Of a stretch of 64,000 nt of DNA, positions 54,605-63,980 are shown in pieces. The notes below the pieces were generated by a model, which worked only from the letters and a program-made list of their open reading frames with translations, was not told the DNA's origin and made no database searches. The translations under genes and the position numbers were made by a program. The stretch lies in assembly GCF_014651055.1 (NCBI RefSeq), contig NZ_BMWD01000011.1, positions 1 through 64,000 of the forward strand, given 5' to 3'. Position 1 is the stretch's first letter. The number at the start of each line of letters is the position of its first letter. The stretch is from Streptomyces fructofermentans (GTDB taxonomy: Bacteria > Actinomycetota > Actinomycetes > Streptomycetales > Streptomycetaceae).

Positions 54605-55756
54605 TCACTTGTCGATGTCGCCGACCACGAAGAAGAGCGACCCGAGGATCGCCACCATGTCCGCGACCAGGGTGCCCGGCAGCAGCTCGGTGAGCGCCTG
54701 GATGTTGTTGAACGAGGCCGAGCGCAGCTTCAGCCGGTACGGGGTCTTCTCGCCCTTGCTGACGAGGTAGTACCCGTTGATGCCGAGCGGGTTCTCGGTC
54801 CACGCGTACGTGTGGCCCTCCGGGGCCTTGAGGACCTTGGGGAGCCGCTGGTTGATGGGCCCCGGCGGCAGCTCCGCGAGCCGGTCGAGGCAGGCCTCGG
54901 CGAGGTCGAGGGCGTTGTGCGTCTGCTCCAGGAGGCATTCGAAGCGGGCCAGGCAGTCGCCCTCGCTGCGCGTGACGACCCTCAGCGTGTCCTGGAGCTC
55001 CCCGTAGGCGAGATAGGGCTCGTCCCGCCGCAGGTCGAAGTCGACACCGGAGGCGCGGGCGATGGGGCCGCTCACGCCGTACGCGTGCACGGCCTCGGCC
55101 GCGAGGACGCCGACACCGCGCGTGCGCCCGCGGAAGATCTCGTTGCCGAGCACCAGGTCGTCGAACCGGTCCATCCGGGAGCGCACGCCCGAGACGGCGG
55201 CGCGCACGCGTGCGGTCCAGCCCGCCGGGAGGTCCTCCTTGAGCCCGCCGACCCGGTTGAACATGTAGTGCATGCGCCCGCCGGAGACCTCCTCCATGAC
55301 GTGCTGGAGTTCCTCGCGCTCGGTGAAGGCGTAGAAGATCGGGGTGATACCGCCCAGTTCGAGGGGGTACGAACCCAGGAACATCAGGTGGTTCAGGACG
55401 CGGTTCAGTTCCGCGAGAAGGGTGCGGGTCCACACCGCGCGCTCGGGCACCTCCATGCCGAGCATCCGCTCCACACCGAGGACCACCCCCAGCTCGTTCG
55501 AGAACGCGGAGAGCCAGTCGTGGCGGTTGGCCAGCATGATGATCTGACGGTAGTCCCGCGCCTCGAACAGCTTCTCCGCACCGCGGTGCATGTAGCCGAT
55601 CACCGGCTCCGCGTGCTGGATCCGCTCGCCGTCCAGGACGAGCCGCAGCCGCAGCACACCGTGCGTCGACGGGTGCTGCGGACCGATGTTGAGCACCATG
55701 TCGGTGCTCTCCGCGGCGCCGCCGATCCCGACCGTGGTCTCCGTCTGGGGAGTCAT
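54605..55756 (-). CDS. nuoD: NADH-quinone oxidoreductase subunit D, orphan copy
   Basis: 383 aa, the 49-kDa quinone-site subunit of complex I. Conserved features: [15 protein letters not shown] at the N-terminus, [13 protein letters not shown] (quinone-pocket and NDUFAF7-target region), [29 protein letters not shown] and the C-terminal [20 protein letters not shown]. No other nuo gene is near, so it is a second copy apart from the main nuo operon, as S. coelicolor nuoD2. It may serve an alternative complex. Diverges from the PH-domain gene with a 31-bp gap. Confidence 0.93.
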   Translation of the reverse strand: MTPQTETTVGIGGAAESTDMVLNIGPQHPSTHGVLRLRLVLDGERIQHAEPVIGYMHRGAEKLFEARDYRQIIMLANRHDWLSAFSNELGVVLGVERMLGMEVPERAVWTRTLLAELNRVLNHLMFLGSYPLELGGITPIFYAFTEREELQHVMEEVSGGRMHYMFNRVGGLKEDLPAGWTARVRAAVSGVRSRMDRFDDLVLGNEIFRGRTRGVGVLAAEAVHAYGVSGPIARASGVDFDLRRDEPYLAYGELQDTLRVVTRSEGDCLARFECLLEQTHNALDLAEACLDRLAELPPGPINQRLPKVLKAPEGHTYAWTENPLGINGYYLVSKGEKTPYRLKLRSASFNNIQALTELLPGTLVADMVAILGSLFFVVGDIDK

Positions 55757-55787
55757 GGGAACAGTGTGTCGTACGTACGCTTGCCGC

Positions 55788-56303
55788 ATGGAGACGGGGA
55801 CCTCGGAGGACTCGGGGCGGACGACGGACAGGGCAGCGGGCGGACCGGCGTGGATCAGCCTTCCGCCGGGACTGCTGAGAATGCGACGGCTGCTGCTGGT
55901 GGTGTGGATGGGGCTGCTGACCGTTGCCACGGGACTGCTGACCGGGCTGCTCGCGGGACCCGGCTGGGCCGCGTTCGCGCTGCTCCCGCTCGCGGTGCTG
56001 CTGTGGGGGTGGCCGATGCTGGGCCGCAACTGGCGGTCCTGGCGGTACGCCGAGCGTTCGGACGACCTGCTGATCAGCAAGGGTGTCCTGTGGCACGAGG
56101 AGACCGTCGTGCCGTACGGGCGGATGCAGCTGGTCGAGGTGACCTCCGGTCCCGTGGAGCGCCACTTCGGGCTGGCGAGCGTCCAGCTGCACACCGCGGC
56201 GGCGGCCACCGACGCCCGCATCCCGGGGCTCGACCCCGCCGAGGCGGAACGTCTGCGCGACCGGCTCACGGAGCTGGGCGAGGCCCGATCGGCCGGACTG
56301 TGA
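55788..56303 (+). CDS. PH-domain membrane protein (YdbS-like)
   Basis: 171 aa. Two hydrophobic helices (about residues 33-50 and 55-75), then a bacterial PH (bPH2) domain with [46 protein letters not shown], the family core. Proteins of this type pair with larger YdbT-like partners. In Bacillus the pair is linked to resistance to some envelope-active compounds. TACGCT (55776-55781) lies 6 nt before the ATG, leaderless. Its stop overlaps the next start by 4 bp (GTGA). Confidence 0.88.
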   Translation: METGTSEDSGRTTDRAAGGPAWISLPPGLLRMRRLLLVVWMGLLTVATGLLTGLLAGPGWAAFALLPLAVLLWGWPMLGRNWRSWRYAERSDDLLISKGVLWHEETVVPYGRMQLVEVTSGPVERHFGLASVQLHTAAAATDARIPGLDPAEAERLRDRLTELGEARSAGL

Positions 56304-57700
56304 CACCGCCGGGCGCCCCGGAGGGCGTACGGGACGACGGCGTACGGGACGACGGCCTGCGGGACCGGGCCGCGGACGTGTCGCGCGGGATGCCGGACGG
56401 GCGCGCCGCCGCGCCGGCGCCGGACGAGCGGCGGCTGCATCCCGTGACACCGCTGCGCCGCGCGTGGGCCCCGGTCGCCGTGATCGCCGGCTGGGCCGTG
56501 CACGACCCCGACCAGGCGCAGCGGCACCTGACCCGGCTGACCATGACGACGCTGCTGGTCGCACTGGCCGTGCTGATCCCGGCCGCGGCCCTCTACGGCT
56601 TCCTGAGCTGGTGGTTCACCCACTTCTCGGTGACCGGGACGGAGTTGCGGATCCGTACGGGCCTGGTGTTCCGGCGCACCGCGCACATCCGGCTCGAACG
56701 CCTCCAGGCCGTGGACGTCACCCAGCCGCTGCTGGCCCGGGTCGCCGGAGTCGCCAAACTCAAACTGGACGTCGTCGGGGCCGACAAGAAGGACGAGCTG
56801 GCCTACCTGGGCCAGGACGAGGCCCGCGCGCTGCGGGCTGAACTCCTCGCCAGGGCGGCCGGTTTCGCCCCCGAGACGGCCCACGAGGTGGGCGAGGCGC
56901 CGGTCCGGCGGCTGCTGCACGTCCCGGCGGGCGTCCTCGCCGTCTCGCTCCTGCTCACCGGGGCCACCTGGGGGACGCTGGCCGCCGCCCTCGTCGTACC
57001 CACCCTGCTGTGGTTCGCCACCCACAGCCTGTGGACGGTGCTCGCCACGGCCGTGCCGCTGATCGGCGCGGCGGGCGCCGGCAGTGTGGGCCGGTTCGTC
57101 GGCGAGTACGACTGGACCGTGGGCGAGTCGCCCGACGGCCTGCGCATCGACCACGGCCTGCTCGACCGCGCGCACGAGACCGTGCCGCCCGGACGCGTGC
57201 AGACCGTGCGCGTCGTGGAACCCCTGCTCTGGCGGCGGCGCGGCTGGGTCCGGGTCGAACTGGACGTGGCCGGGTCCGCCAACTCCGTACTGCTGCCGGT
57301 GGCTCCCCGCGAGGTCGCGGAGTCGGTGATCGCCCGGGTGCTGCCGGGGGTGACCGTGCCGGGGACGGTCCGCCCGCCGCGCCGGGCCGGCTGGTGCCTG
57401 CCCCTGTGGTGGCGGGGCCAGGGACTGGCCGTGACGGACAGCGTCTTCGTGGCGGGGCACGGGCTGCTGCGCCGCAGCGTCGCGCTCGTCCCGCACGCGA
57501 AGGTGCAGAGCGTGCGCCTGGAGCAGGGGCCCTGGATGCGCCGCCGGGGGCTGGCCCACGTGCGGGTCGACACCGGGGCGAACAAGACGGTGACGGCCCG
57601 GCTGCGGGACGCCTCGGAGGCCGCGGAGCTGTTGTACGCGCAGGCGGACCGGTCCGACACGGGACGGCGGGAGGCCCGGCCGGACCGCTGGATGGCCTGA
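56300..57700 (+). CDS. PH-domain membrane protein (YdbT-like, multi-domain)
   Basis: 466 aa. Three bPH2 units, each after membrane helices: [25 protein letters not shown] (about residue 125), [28 protein letters not shown] (about 290) and [28 protein letters not shown] (about 395). Four transmembrane helices at about 70-95 and 215-265. It probably acts with the preceding YdbS-like protein as a membrane complex; biochemical role unknown. Translationally coupled (GTGA). An exceptional terminator follows. Confidence 0.88.
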   Translation: MTPPGAPEGVRDDGVRDDGLRDRAADVSRGMPDGRAAAPAPDERRLHPVTPLRRAWAPVAVIAGWAVHDPDQAQRHLTRLTMTTLLVALAVLIPAAALYGFLSWWFTHFSVTGTELRIRTGLVFRRTAHIRLERLQAVDVTQPLLARVAGVAKLKLDVVGADKKDELAYLGQDEARALRAELLARAAGFAPETAHEVGEAPVRRLLHVPAGVLAVSLLLTGATWGTLAAALVVPTLLWFATHSLWTVLATAVPLIGAAGAGSVGRFVGEYDWTVGESPDGLRIDHGLLDRAHETVPPGRVQTVRVVEPLLWRRRGWVRVELDVAGSANSVLLPVAPREVAESVIARVLPGVTVPGTVRPPRRAGWCLPLWWRGQGLAVTDSVFVAGHGLLRRSVALVPHAKVQSVRLEQGPWMRRRGLAHVRVDTGANKTVTARLRDASEAAELLYAQADRSDTGRREARPDRWMA

Positions 57701-57730
57701 CCCGCCGCCGGGACGGCCGGCCGCCGGGTG

Positions 57731-57793
57731 GCCCGTGCGACGTACGAGAGGGCAGTGGCACACCGCCACTGCCCTCTCGTACGTCGCACGGGC
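57731..57793. terminator. 29-bp perfect inverted repeat terminator
   Basis: The 29 bases from 57731 pair perfectly with 57765-57793 around a 5-nt loop (ACACC), between the convergent PH-domain and coiled-coil genes. This is the longest perfect stem in the window. It can end transcription from both sides. Confidence 0.88.
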
Positions 57794-57857
57794 CTCTCCC
57801 GGCTACCACCACGCCCAATCCGGGGTCCGGGATCCCCGGGGTCAGGGTTCGGTGCGG

Positions 57858-59570
57858 CTAGGAGACCGCGCTCCGGAGCTGCTTCAGGTCGACGTGCTCC
57901 GTCTCGTCGTGCTCGGTGAGGTCGATGACCTGGCCGACGGCACGGGACTCCTCGGTCGCGGGCTTGAACTCCGCCTCGGCCTCGGCCTTGTGGACGGCCA
58001 GCGCCTCCTCGCCCACCACGTCGGCGAGGTCCTCGTTCTGCACGGCCTCCAGCGGCTCCTCCTCCTGGGTGCCGAAGAAGTCGAACCCGCCCTGTACGGA
58101 GGGGCGCCGCGAGGGGGAGGCCGGTACGACCGCCACGGCCGTGGGCACCGTGAAGTGCCCGGAGGGCCGCGAAGCACGCGGTGCGGGGCCCGGAGCGGCC
58201 GTGCCGCCCGCCGCGGGCTCGTCCCCGGCGGGCCGTCGCCGTACGCGCGCGACCTCCGACGGAGTGGGCCTCGCGAGAGCGGTGCCGGGCGACCGGGTCG
58301 GGGCGCCACCGGGCCTTACGGCGCCGGGGCCTTCCTCGCCGGACCCTTCGGGAGCTGCGTCGGCCGCGTCCGCCGCGGCCGTACGGGTGCGTACCCGGGC
58401 GGTCCCGGTGGACCGCCTGGGCGTCGCGGCGGTGGCGGCCGTGCGCTCGTGTCCGCCGACCGCCTCGGAATTCCCCCGCGGGCCGTCCTCCTGCCCGGCG
58501 TCCTCCGTGACGGTGACGCCCGCCGCGGACGTGCTCTTCGGGGACGCGCTCTTCGCGGGTGTGCTCTTCGCGGACGAGCCGCGGGCGGGCGCTCCGCCCG
58601 GACCGCCGGACGTGGACGAACCGCCGAGGGTGCCGCCCTTCGCGGTCCGCCCGGCGGTGCCCCCCTTCGGGGAACGGTCTGCGCCGGAGCCGTCCTCGGA
58701 CGCCCCCGTGTGCCCCGCGGCCCCGTCGGCGGAGTCCGACCCGGCCCTGCCGGTGCCGCCCCTCGGCGGGTCGCCCTCACCGGTCGGGTGGCCGTCCGGC
58801 CCGGGAATGTCAGTGGCGGAGGGGCCGGCCCCGTCGGTCCCCTCCGGGGTGTCCTCACCGGAACCGCCGTGGGAGGAGTCGTGCGCCGGGCCCGTCCCGC
58901 GGGACCCGGGGGCACCGCCGGTGAGCCGGTCCAGTGCCGCGTTGGCCCTCACGTAGAGGACCGAGGCCGCGGAGGACGCCGCCAGGGCGGCCTGCACGGT
59001 GGCCGCGGTCGCCTCGGGAACGGCGGGCGGCTCGGGCGTGGTCTCGACGGCTCCGGCGGGCACCGTCTCCTCGACCGCCGAACGGGCCGGCGGCAGGGCA
59101 GGACGCACCGGAGCCGTCGCCTCTATCTCCAGGAGCCGGCGGCCCTCCAGCGCGGTGGCCCGCTCGGTCTCCGCCGTGGCGTACCGGCGCAGCAGCGAGG
59201 CGTGCTCGTTGCGCAGTCCTGCCAGCTCGGCGCGCTTGGCACGGAGCTTCTGCTCCAGCTTCGTACGCAGTTCGCGCGACTCGTCCAGATCGGACTCGAG
59301 TTCGGCGACGCGTTCCTCGAAACGCCACTCGTCGCTCGCCCGCGCGCGCGTCAGGTCGGCGACGCGCCTGCCCGCCGAGGCGTCCCAGCGGCGCATGACG
59401 ACCGCGCCCAGGACAGCCGTCCCCGCGGCGGCCGCGGCCAGCCCCCGGAGCACGAGCATGTCGGAGAACAGCCATGGCCCCGTGGCGCAGACGACGGACA
59501 CGCCTGCGATCGTCGAGGCGGGCAGCAGCCGGTGCAGAGGCGGGGAATGACGGTGACGTCCTCGTGGCAT
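57858..59570 (-). CDS. Membrane coiled-coil protein with long disordered C-terminus, function unknown
   Basis: 570 aa. Two membrane helices (about residues 14-35 and 38-58), a coiled coil at about 75-140 (RVAELESDLDESRELRTKLEQKLRAKRAELAGLRNEHASLLRRY), then a Pro/Gly/Ser/Thr-rich disordered region to about 500, and a short conserved acidic C-terminus (LEAVQNEDLADVVGEEALAVHKAEAE ... DLTEHDETEHVDLKQL). The build suits a membrane-attached scaffold, perhaps of the polar growth machinery, but no specific family is recognised. ATG at 59570. Confidence 0.8.
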   Translation of the reverse strand: MPRGRHRHSPPLHRLLPASTIAGVSVVCATGPWLFSDMLVLRGLAAAAAGTAVLGAVVMRRWDASAGRRVADLTRARASDEWRFEERVAELESDLDESRELRTKLEQKLRAKRAELAGLRNEHASLLRRYATAETERATALEGRRLLEIEATAPVRPALPPARSAVEETVPAGAVETTPEPPAVPEATAATVQAALAASSAASVLYVRANAALDRLTGGAPGSRGTGPAHDSSHGGSGEDTPEGTDGAGPSATDIPGPDGHPTGEGDPPRGGTGRAGSDSADGAAGHTGASEDGSGADRSPKGGTAGRTAKGGTLGGSSTSGGPGGAPARGSSAKSTPAKSASPKSTSAAGVTVTEDAGQEDGPRGNSEAVGGHERTAATAATPRRSTGTARVRTRTAAADAADAAPEGSGEEGPGAVRPGGAPTRSPGTALARPTPSEVARVRRRPAGDEPAAGGTAAPGPAPRASRPSGHFTVPTAVAVVPASPSRRPSVQGGFDFFGTQEEEPLEAVQNEDLADVVGEEALAVHKAEAEAEFKPATEESRAVGQVIDLTEHDETEHVDLKQLRSAVS

Positions 59571-60813
59571 GGCCAGAAACTTACCGCGCGTAGGCGAATG
59601 ATGGTGCCCCCCACGGTAAAAACACAGCCACACCGAAACCTTCTCACCGCCCCAACACCGGGCATTCCACGCACCGGCCGCTTTCGGGTCACCACTTCAC
59701 CCCGTCATCGCCCGCCTCACCGGCCCCACACCGTCCGCCGATTCACGGCGACCGGACCGCGGCGGCATCCGTCACTTCTTGATCGATCCCTTCTTCTCCG
59801 GATACACCGCAAGCGTCATCCGGTCCCTTTTCCGGCGCCTGTCACCCGCCTTCGGCACGGAGTTCCGCGGGACCGTCCACGGCGACGGCTGCGGCTGAAG
59901 TGCCCCGAGCGAGGGCCGTCCTCCCGGCACGGGTCCCGCGCGTGCGCCACGGGCCGTCGGGCGTACCTCCCGCCCCCCTCCGGGGAGCGCCGCGCCCCGT
60001 CCCCCCGCGGCACGCCGGCGGGACCGCCGGCGCCCGCCCGGCGCCACCTCGCAACGCCCGTCCCCCCAACGCCCGCTTGGCCCGCGCCGTACGGGACCCG
60101 GCGGACCGCTTCCGGTGCGGGCGGCACCGTACGGCTCCCGCAGCGCCGAGGCGGAGGGGCCCGGTGGAAGCTGCGTCCGCCGAAAGGGCGTTCGCGCCCG
60201 GACCGCCGTCGGCAATGGCCCCGGCGTGCGGCTCCCGGCGAATTCGGCGCCCACGGCGAACGCCTTCCCCCCGGACCTCCGCACCGGTCCGGGAGACCTT
60301 CGCCTCCGCCGGGTCCTTCGGTCGCACCGGCTCCGCGAAACATCCCGGGGATCGTCACCGTGACGCACCCGTCATCGGAAGAGCCGGCCTTCGCCTTCGG
60401 GCCGTTCCACCGCCTGGCCGGGGAATTCCGCGAACGCCGCCGAGTAATTCGGGCGCGGCGCCGAACCCGTCCTTCTCCTCATGCCCTTCACCGGTCGCGG
60501 TTCGTGGATCTCCCGGTTCACGGCGGACCGGGCCGCCGCACCGCGACCGGCTTCCGCGCAAACCCGCTTGTAGCGCACACCGAGTGCCTCCCGCCGGTGA
60601 ATCCGGCACGCCCTCGCGCACCGCGGCCCGGCGAACCGGGAATCCGGCCCGGAACACGGCCCGGACGTCCGGCGACCACCCGGCAGACACCCCGCCGGCG
60701 CACCCCTGCGCCCGGCACCCGGTCCCCGGCGCCGGACTGCCAGGATGTGCCGTCCGCCGCACGGCACGGGGACCCGCGCCCGGCGCGCCCGGCGCTCCGT
60801 CCCGGACGCCCCG
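59571..60813. other. 1.24-kb region without a credible gene
   Basis: The longest gene-poor stretch. The base composition at 59580-59830 is less GC-rich than around it, and open frames lack start signals, conserved motifs or steady third-position bias. A minus-strand frame ending at 59772 has a normal-looking end (DRMTLAVYPEKKGSIKK) that could be a short peptide starting at its internal ATG near 59819, but no ribosome binding site is clear. It could also hold non-coding RNA or gene remains. Confidence 0.5.
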
Positions 60814-61947
60814 TCAGCCGTCGGCGATCCGGCCGCTCATCCACCTCAGGGCCGCCGGGATCTCACGGCGCCAGGTGTTGAAGTTGTGACCGCCGCTGCC
60901 GAGGATGATCGACGAGATCCGGGTCGGCTTCCTGTCCCGTACGAGTTCGATGAACCGCAGCGTCTCCCGGTAGTTGCCCTCGCCCCTCCGGCTGCTCGTG
61001 ACCAGCAGGGACGTGTCGGGCGCGGGCCGGTGCTCCAGATACCACACCAGGTCGGCACCGCTGCGGAGTTCCTCGTCCCCGTGGAAGAGATCGCCCGTCG
61101 TGGGATCGACCGGGGCCCGGTAGTACGGCGAGAGACCCGCCCCCGCGGCGTACGTGCCGGGGTGGTGGATCGCCAGCTTCAGCGCGCAGTAGCCGCCCGT
61201 GGAGTCACCGATGACGCCCCAGCCGCGCGGACCTCCGGCCGCCCGGTAGTGCCGCGAGACGGCGTACGGCAGGTCCTCGGCGAAGAACGTCTCGGCCTGC
61301 GGGCCGCCGGGCACGTCCACGCACTCCGTGTCGCGCGGCGGCGCCACGGTCGGCCGGAGCATGACGAGGATCATCGGCCGCATCCTGCCCCCGGCGGCCA
61401 GCGCGTGCGCGGTCTGCGGGTAGCGCAGGCCCTTGACGAGCGCCTCGGCCGTGCCGGGGTAGCCGGTGAGCACGACGGCCACCGGGAAGGCGCGGGCACG
61501 GTGCCCGGGCTGGAAGTACTCCGGCGGCAGGTACACGTACGCCGGTGTCACGAGGTGTGTCCGGCGGCCCACGATCTCGACCTTCTGCAGCCGGCCGCCG
61601 ATCTGGGGCCGCTCCCCTCCCGGCACCTCGATCCGCCCGGTGGAGACGACCTGGACCGGACCGCGCGGGCCGCCGCCTCCCGCGGTGTCGTGGTCGACCA
61701 CGACACCGCGCGCCGACTCCCGTCCGAACAGGTCGGCCCAGCCGGCGTAGAAGCCGAAGGTCTGGTTCGCGGCGAGGCAGACCGCCGTGAGGACCGCGCA
61801 CTGAGTGGCCGTCAGGAGGACGACGCGACCGGCCACGAAGCGCGGTCCGCGGGACGCCAGGCGCGGCCAGCACACCACCGTCCCGCCGAACAGCAGCGCC
61901 CCGAGGACGATGACGAGAGCCAGCGGACCGCCGCTCGTGAGACCCAT
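60814..61947 (-). CDS. Membrane-anchored esterase (Esterase D / mycolyltransferase-like fold)
   Basis: 377 aa. Two N-terminal membrane helices (about residues 9-28 and 40-62), then an extracytoplasmic alpha/beta hydrolase of the putative esterase family (PF00756 type). Oxyanion region VAVVLTGYPG, nucleophile Ser in GVIGDSTGGYCALKLA, acid likely in the DTSLLVTSS/NYRETLRFIE region, and terminal His in GSGGHNFNTWR. It may act on lipids or wall components. The ATG at 61947 has AGGAG. Divergent from the mprF-like gene, which suggests an envelope role; substrate unknown. Confidence 0.86.
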   Translation of the reverse strand: MGLTSGGPLALVIVLGALLFGGTVVCWPRLASRGPRFVAGRVVLLTATQCAVLTAVCLAANQTFGFYAGWADLFGRESARGVVVDHDTAGGGGPRGPVQVVSTGRIEVPGGERPQIGGRLQKVEIVGRRTHLVTPAYVYLPPEYFQPGHRARAFPVAVVLTGYPGTAEALVKGLRYPQTAHALAAGGRMRPMILVMLRPTVAPPRDTECVDVPGGPQAETFFAEDLPYAVSRHYRAAGGPRGWGVIGDSTGGYCALKLAIHHPGTYAAGAGLSPYYRAPVDPTTGDLFHGDEELRSGADLVWYLEHRPAPDTSLLVTSSRRGEGNYRETLRFIELVRDRKPTRISSIILGSGGHNFNTWRREIPAALRWMSGRIADG

Positions 61948-62052
61948 GGGCCGCTCCTGCCTGCGCTGTCCGGCCGGCGCCCGACGCCCGGTCCTTCACG
62001 GCGCCTTGCCCCGGTCTTTCCTTGATCTTTGAATCGGTTTTCCGGAAGGGAG

Positions 62053-62081
62053 TGAACCTGGCCTCCCAGGACACCGTCCTA
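62053..62081 (+). promoter_or_regulatory. Sigma-E-like promoter upstream of the mprF-like gene
   Basis: TGAAC (62053-62057), 18-nt spacer, GTCCTA (62076-62081). Streptomyces ECF promoters of this type have GGAAC and GTC elements; here four of five -35 bases match. Transcription would start within about 8 nt of the ATG at 62091. I recall the S. coelicolor counterpart being listed as a sigma-E target. Confidence 0.5.
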
Positions 62082-62090
62082 GAGGGCGCA

Positions 62091-63980
62091 ATGTCGCCGG
62101 ATGCCGGATTGGCACCGGATTCACGGTCTCTCGCAGAACCACGGGATGCGATGCCTGTCAGGATAGATGCGGAAAAGTCCGACGAGGCTCCGTACCGGAC
62201 GCGGCGGCTGCGGGGCGTACTCCGGGGCCCGCGGCCGGAGGCCGTCCCCGCCCTGGTCGCCAGGGCCTGCACACTCGTCGGACTCCTCGACATCGCCGCG
62301 GGTGTCTTCCCGCGCTTCCGGCACAGCCGGGTGCACACGCTCGCCGAGGTGCTGCCGGGCGCCCTCGGCCCGTTCGCCGCCGCGCTGTCGCTCAGCACCG
62401 GCGTCCTGCTGCTGCTCCTCGCCCACGGCCTCGGCCGCCGCAAACGGCGGGCCTGGCGGGCCGCCGTGGTGCTGCTCCCGGCCGGTGCCCTCGCCCAGTT
62501 GACCTACCGTCACTCCCTCGTCGGCGCAGTGGTCTCGCTGGCGCTGCTCGCCCCGCTGCTGCGCCACCGGCGGGAGTTCGCCGCGCTGCCCGACCCCGGC
62601 AGCCGCTGGCGCGCGCTCGCCAACTTCGTCCTGATGGGCGCCGGTTCCCTCGTTCTCGGCCTGGTCGTCGTCAGCGTCCACCCGGACCGGATGGTCGGCG
62701 ACCCGAGCCTCGCCGACCGCATCGGCCATGTCCTGTACGGCCTGTTCGGCTTCGAGGGGCCGGTCGAGTACCGGGGCACGACCTCCTGGACGGTCTCCTT
62801 CTCCCTGGGCGCGCTCGGCCTGCTGACCGCCGTGACGACGATCCACCTGGCGTTGCGCCCCGAACACCCCGCCGCCCGGCTCACGGAGGAGGACGAGGCG
62901 AGGCTGCGGGCCCTGCTGGACAAGCACGGCGGCCGCGACTCGCTCGGCCACTTCGCCCTCCGGCGCGACAAGGGCGTGGTCTTCTCACCGAGCGGCAAGG
63001 CGGCCGTGACCTACCGCGTCGTCTCCGGAGTGATGCTGGCCGGCGGCGACCCGATCGGTGACGTCGAGGCGTGGCCCGGCGCGATCGAGCGCTTCATGGA
63101 CGAGGCGAACGCCCACTCCTGGACCCCGGCCGTCATGGGCTGCTCGGAGAGGGGCGGTGAGGTCTGGACGCGGGAGACGGGCCTGGACGCGCTCGAACTG
63201 GGCGACGAGGCGGTGGTGCACACCTCGGATTTCTCCCTGGCCGGGCGGGCGATGCGGAACGTGCGCCAGATGGTGCGGCGCATCGAGCGGTCCGGCTACG
63301 AGACCCGGGTACGGCGCGTCCGTGACCTGGGCGAGGGCGAGCTGGACCGGATACGGACCGCCGCCGACGCGTGGCGGGGCACCGACACCGAACGCGGCTT
63401 CTCCATGGCCCTCGGCCGCATCGGCGATCCGGCCGACGGCGACTGCCTGCTCGCGACGGCCCACCTGGTGGACGCCGTACCGGGACCCCACGGCGACCTG
63501 AGGGCCGTACTCCACTTCGTCCCCTGGGGCGCCGACGGCGTCTCCCTCGACCTGATGCGCCGCGACCGCTCGGCGGACCCGGGGATGAACGAACTCCTCA
63601 TCGTGGCCGCCCTCCTCGCGGCCCCCCGGCTGGGCATCACCCGCGTCTCCCTGAACTTCGCGATGTTCCGCTCCGCCCTGGCCCGGGGCGAACGGCTCGG
63701 CGCCGGCCCGGTGCTGCGCGCGTGGCGCGGACTGCTGGTCTTCCTCTCGCGGTGGTTCCAGATCGAGTCGCTCTACCGCTTCAACGCAAAGTTCCGCCCC
63801 CGCTGGGAACCACGCTTCGTCGTCTACCGCTCCTCCCGCGACCTGCCGCGCGTCGGCCTGGCCGCCCTGCGCGCCGAGGGATTCCTCACCCTCGGCCTGC
63901 CCCGTGCCCTGCGCCTGCGCACGACGGCGCCCCTGCCCTGCCCGCACCGGGTCCCGGACCACGCTGTGCGCACGGCGTGA
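62091..63980 (+). CDS. mprF: Lysyl-phosphatidylglycerol synthase-like membrane protein (MprF/LysX type)
   Basis: 629 aa. About six transmembrane helices in residues about 55-265, fewer than full-length MprF flippases, then a C-terminal aminoacyl-transferase domain (DUF2156, about 290-600). The domain shows FALRRDKGVVFSPSGKAAVTYRVVSGVMLAGGDPIGD, RQMVRRIERSGYETRVRRV, ERGFSMALGRIGDP, NELLIVAALLAAPRLGITRVSLNFAMF and SLYRFNAKFRPRWEPRFVVY. It transfers an amino acid, probably lysine, from tRNA to phosphatidylglycerol, lowering negative surface charge against cationic peptides. No lysyl-tRNA synthetase domain is fused. The ATG at 62091 is set by the adjacent promoter; 62152 is an alternative. Confidence 0.9.
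   Translation: MSPDAGLAPDSRSLAEPRDAMPVRIDAEKSDEAPYRTRRLRGVLRGPRPEAVPALVARACTLVGLLDIAAGVFPRFRHSRVHTLAEVLPGALGPFAAALSLSTGVLLLLLAHGLGRRKRRAWRAAVVLLPAGALAQLTYRHSLVGAVVSLALLAPLLRHRREFAALPDPGSRWRALANFVLMGAGSLVLGLVVVSVHPDRMVGDPSLADRIGHVLYGLFGFEGPVEYRGTTSWTVSFSLGALGLLTAVTTIHLALRPEHPAARLTEEDEARLRALLDKHGGRDSLGHFALRRDKGVVFSPSGKAAVTYRVVSGVMLAGGDPIGDVEAWPGAIERFMDEANAHSWTPAVMGCSERGGEVWTRETGLDALELGDEAVVHTSDFSLAGRAMRNVRQMVRRIERSGYETRVRRVRDLGEGELDRIRTAADAWRGTDTERGFSMALGRIGDPADGDCLLATAHLVDAVPGPHGDLRAVLHFVPWGADGVSLDLMRRDRSADPGMNELLIVAALLAAPRLGITRVSLNFAMFRSALARGERLGAGPVLRAWRGLLVFLSRWFQIESLYRFNAKFRPRWEPRFVVYRSSRDLPRVGLAALRAEGFLTLGLPRALRLRTTAPLPCPHRVPDHAVRTA

Noticed and set aside
59900-60889. Plus-strand 329-codon frame in the gene-poor region
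   Set aside because: Arg/Pro/Ala-rich with no steady codon-position bias and running into the esterase gene on the other strand.
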